Shown here in pieces: positions 63,428-64,000 of a stretch of 64,000 nt of DNA. Every line of letters begins with the position of its first letter. The stretch's first letter is position 1. The stretch is from Bellilinea sp040754815 (lineage in GTDB: Bacteria; Chloroflexota; Anaerolineae; Anaerolineales; Anaerolineaceae), in the NCBI GenBank assembly GCA_040754815.1, contig JBFMBX010000001.1:186001-250000 (forward strand), given 5' to 3'. Made by a program: the position numbers and the translations under genes. The notes beneath the pieces were generated by a model that searched no databases, had not been told where the DNA came from, and saw only the letters and a list, made by a program, of their open reading frames with translations.

Positions 63428-63562
63428 CAGTTTTTCATTTTTATCGGTTTGTCGGCATTAGTTGACTGGTCAATCATCCTCGTCATTTGTAAAGAGGTTG
63501 AAAGGATAAAACGGTCAAAGTTCGCTGATAATAGGGATGTACTCAACGCAAAGGAGATTTGC

Positions 63563-63961
63563 ATGAAAATCCTGGTCATTGATGACGACCCTGCCATGAC
63601 AGAATTGCTCTCCACACTACTTCGCACCATCCCGGCGCATGTCATTGCGGTTAACTCGGGTCAGGAGGGGGTTGAGCAAACTGAACAAGAAAAACCCGAT
63701 ATTGTCATTCTTGACCTGATGATGCCTGAAATGGACGGCTGGCAGGTTTGCAAGCGAATTCGGGAGTTCAGCAATGTCCCCATCCTCATTCTCTCGGCAC
63801 TGGATCATCCCGGTATGGTCGCCACAGCACTGGATGCCGGCGCCGACGACTACCTGATCAAACCTGTCAGTAGCGGAATGCTGGTTACCCGCATAAACAC
63901 CCTGCTCAGGCGCAGCAAACCTCCAATTCCTTCAAACGTTGCTGCGGCTTCAACAACTTGA
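63563..63961 (+). CDS. Stand-alone receiver (response regulator) protein
   Basis: A 132-residue single CheY-like receiver domain. IDDDPAMTELL supplies the acidic pocket, VILDLMMPEMDGWQ the phospho-acceptor Asp near residue 52, ILILSALDH the switch Ser, and DDYLIKPVSSGML the invariant Lys. No output domain follows, although the C-terminal 15 residues are polar and flexible. AAGGAG lies 6 bases before the ATG at 63563. The frame opens earlier at 63449, but that part lies before the ribosome site. It could serve the orphan kinase at 35820 or act in a phosphorelay, or its partner may lie beyond the window. Confidence 0.9.
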   Translation: MKILVIDDDPAMTELLSTLLRTIPAHVIAVNSGQEGVEQTEQEKPDIVILDLMMPEMDGWQVCKRIREFSNVPILILSALDHPGMVATALDAGADDYLIKPVSSGMLVTRINTLLRRSKPPIPSNVAAASTT

Positions 63962-64000
63962 AGGAAAAACCTGCATTTGTAGTAAAATTCAAACTGAATT

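Overview
The window is a gene-dense stretch of bacterial chromosome, roughly half G+C, with no mobile elements, CRISPR arrays, rRNA or tRNA genes that I could find. My best guess is an Anaerolineae-like member of the Chloroflexota. The basis is the complete mraZ-to-ftsZ cell-wall cluster, a B12-dependent ribonucleotide reductase as the only reductase here, lipoproteins with Thr/Pro-rich linkers, and frequent extended -10 promoters. This assignment is inference from gene content, not a database result.

Layout. 1-14262: housekeeping genes in small units. They are a truncated membrane protein, a cold-shock protein, a PatB-type PLP enzyme with a YdcF/SanA-like protein, an rRNA-methyltransferase-like protein, proC, a DUF6159-like membrane protein, a CBS-pair protein, a ComM/YifB ATPase, uridine phosphorylase, a flavin reductase, lysA, a lipoprotein, and the nrdR-nrdJ operon. 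14263-14919: the longest non-coding interval, with candidate NrdR boxes and the terminator of the division cluster. 14920-32383: a 17-gene minus-strand dcw cluster, in transcription order mraZ, rsmH, ftsL-like, ftsI, murF, mraY, murD, ftsW, murG, cvpA-like, murC, a 64-codon ORF, murB, ddl, ftsQ, ftsA, ftsZ. It is translationally coupled throughout, lacks murE, and starts at a promoter followed by four MraZ-type repeats with a 10-bp period.

32546-35823: a SufS/Csd-like desulfurase, a half-size EamA transporter and cysS. 35820-44472: an orphan cyclic-nucleotide-domain histidine kinase diverges from pstS-pstC-pstA-pstB-phoU, followed by a CHAD-domain protein and a Ppx/GppA phosphatase. An 11-bp-period array upstream of pstS looks like a PhoP/PhoB box, so phosphate uptake and polyphosphate turnover sit side by side. 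44461-52530: lipB, clpB, a PIG-L deacetylase with a MoeB-rhodanese fusion, and ahcY with a PfkB kinase (probable adenosine salvage after SAM-dependent methylation). 52703-63961: a TPR lytic transglycosylase lipoprotein with an apparently leaderless promoter, pdhA-pdhB-pdhC (no E3), an APC-type permease, pyruvate phosphate dikinase and a stand-alone receiver protein.

I did not find a clearly new biological system. The items most worth a second look are the regulatory arrays (MraZ, Pho, NrdR), the two unusual members and the missing murE of the dcw cluster, the 80-base ftsW/murG overlap, the desulfurase-EamA-cysS group, the polyphosphate pair, and the recurrent TGG-TATAAT promoters.
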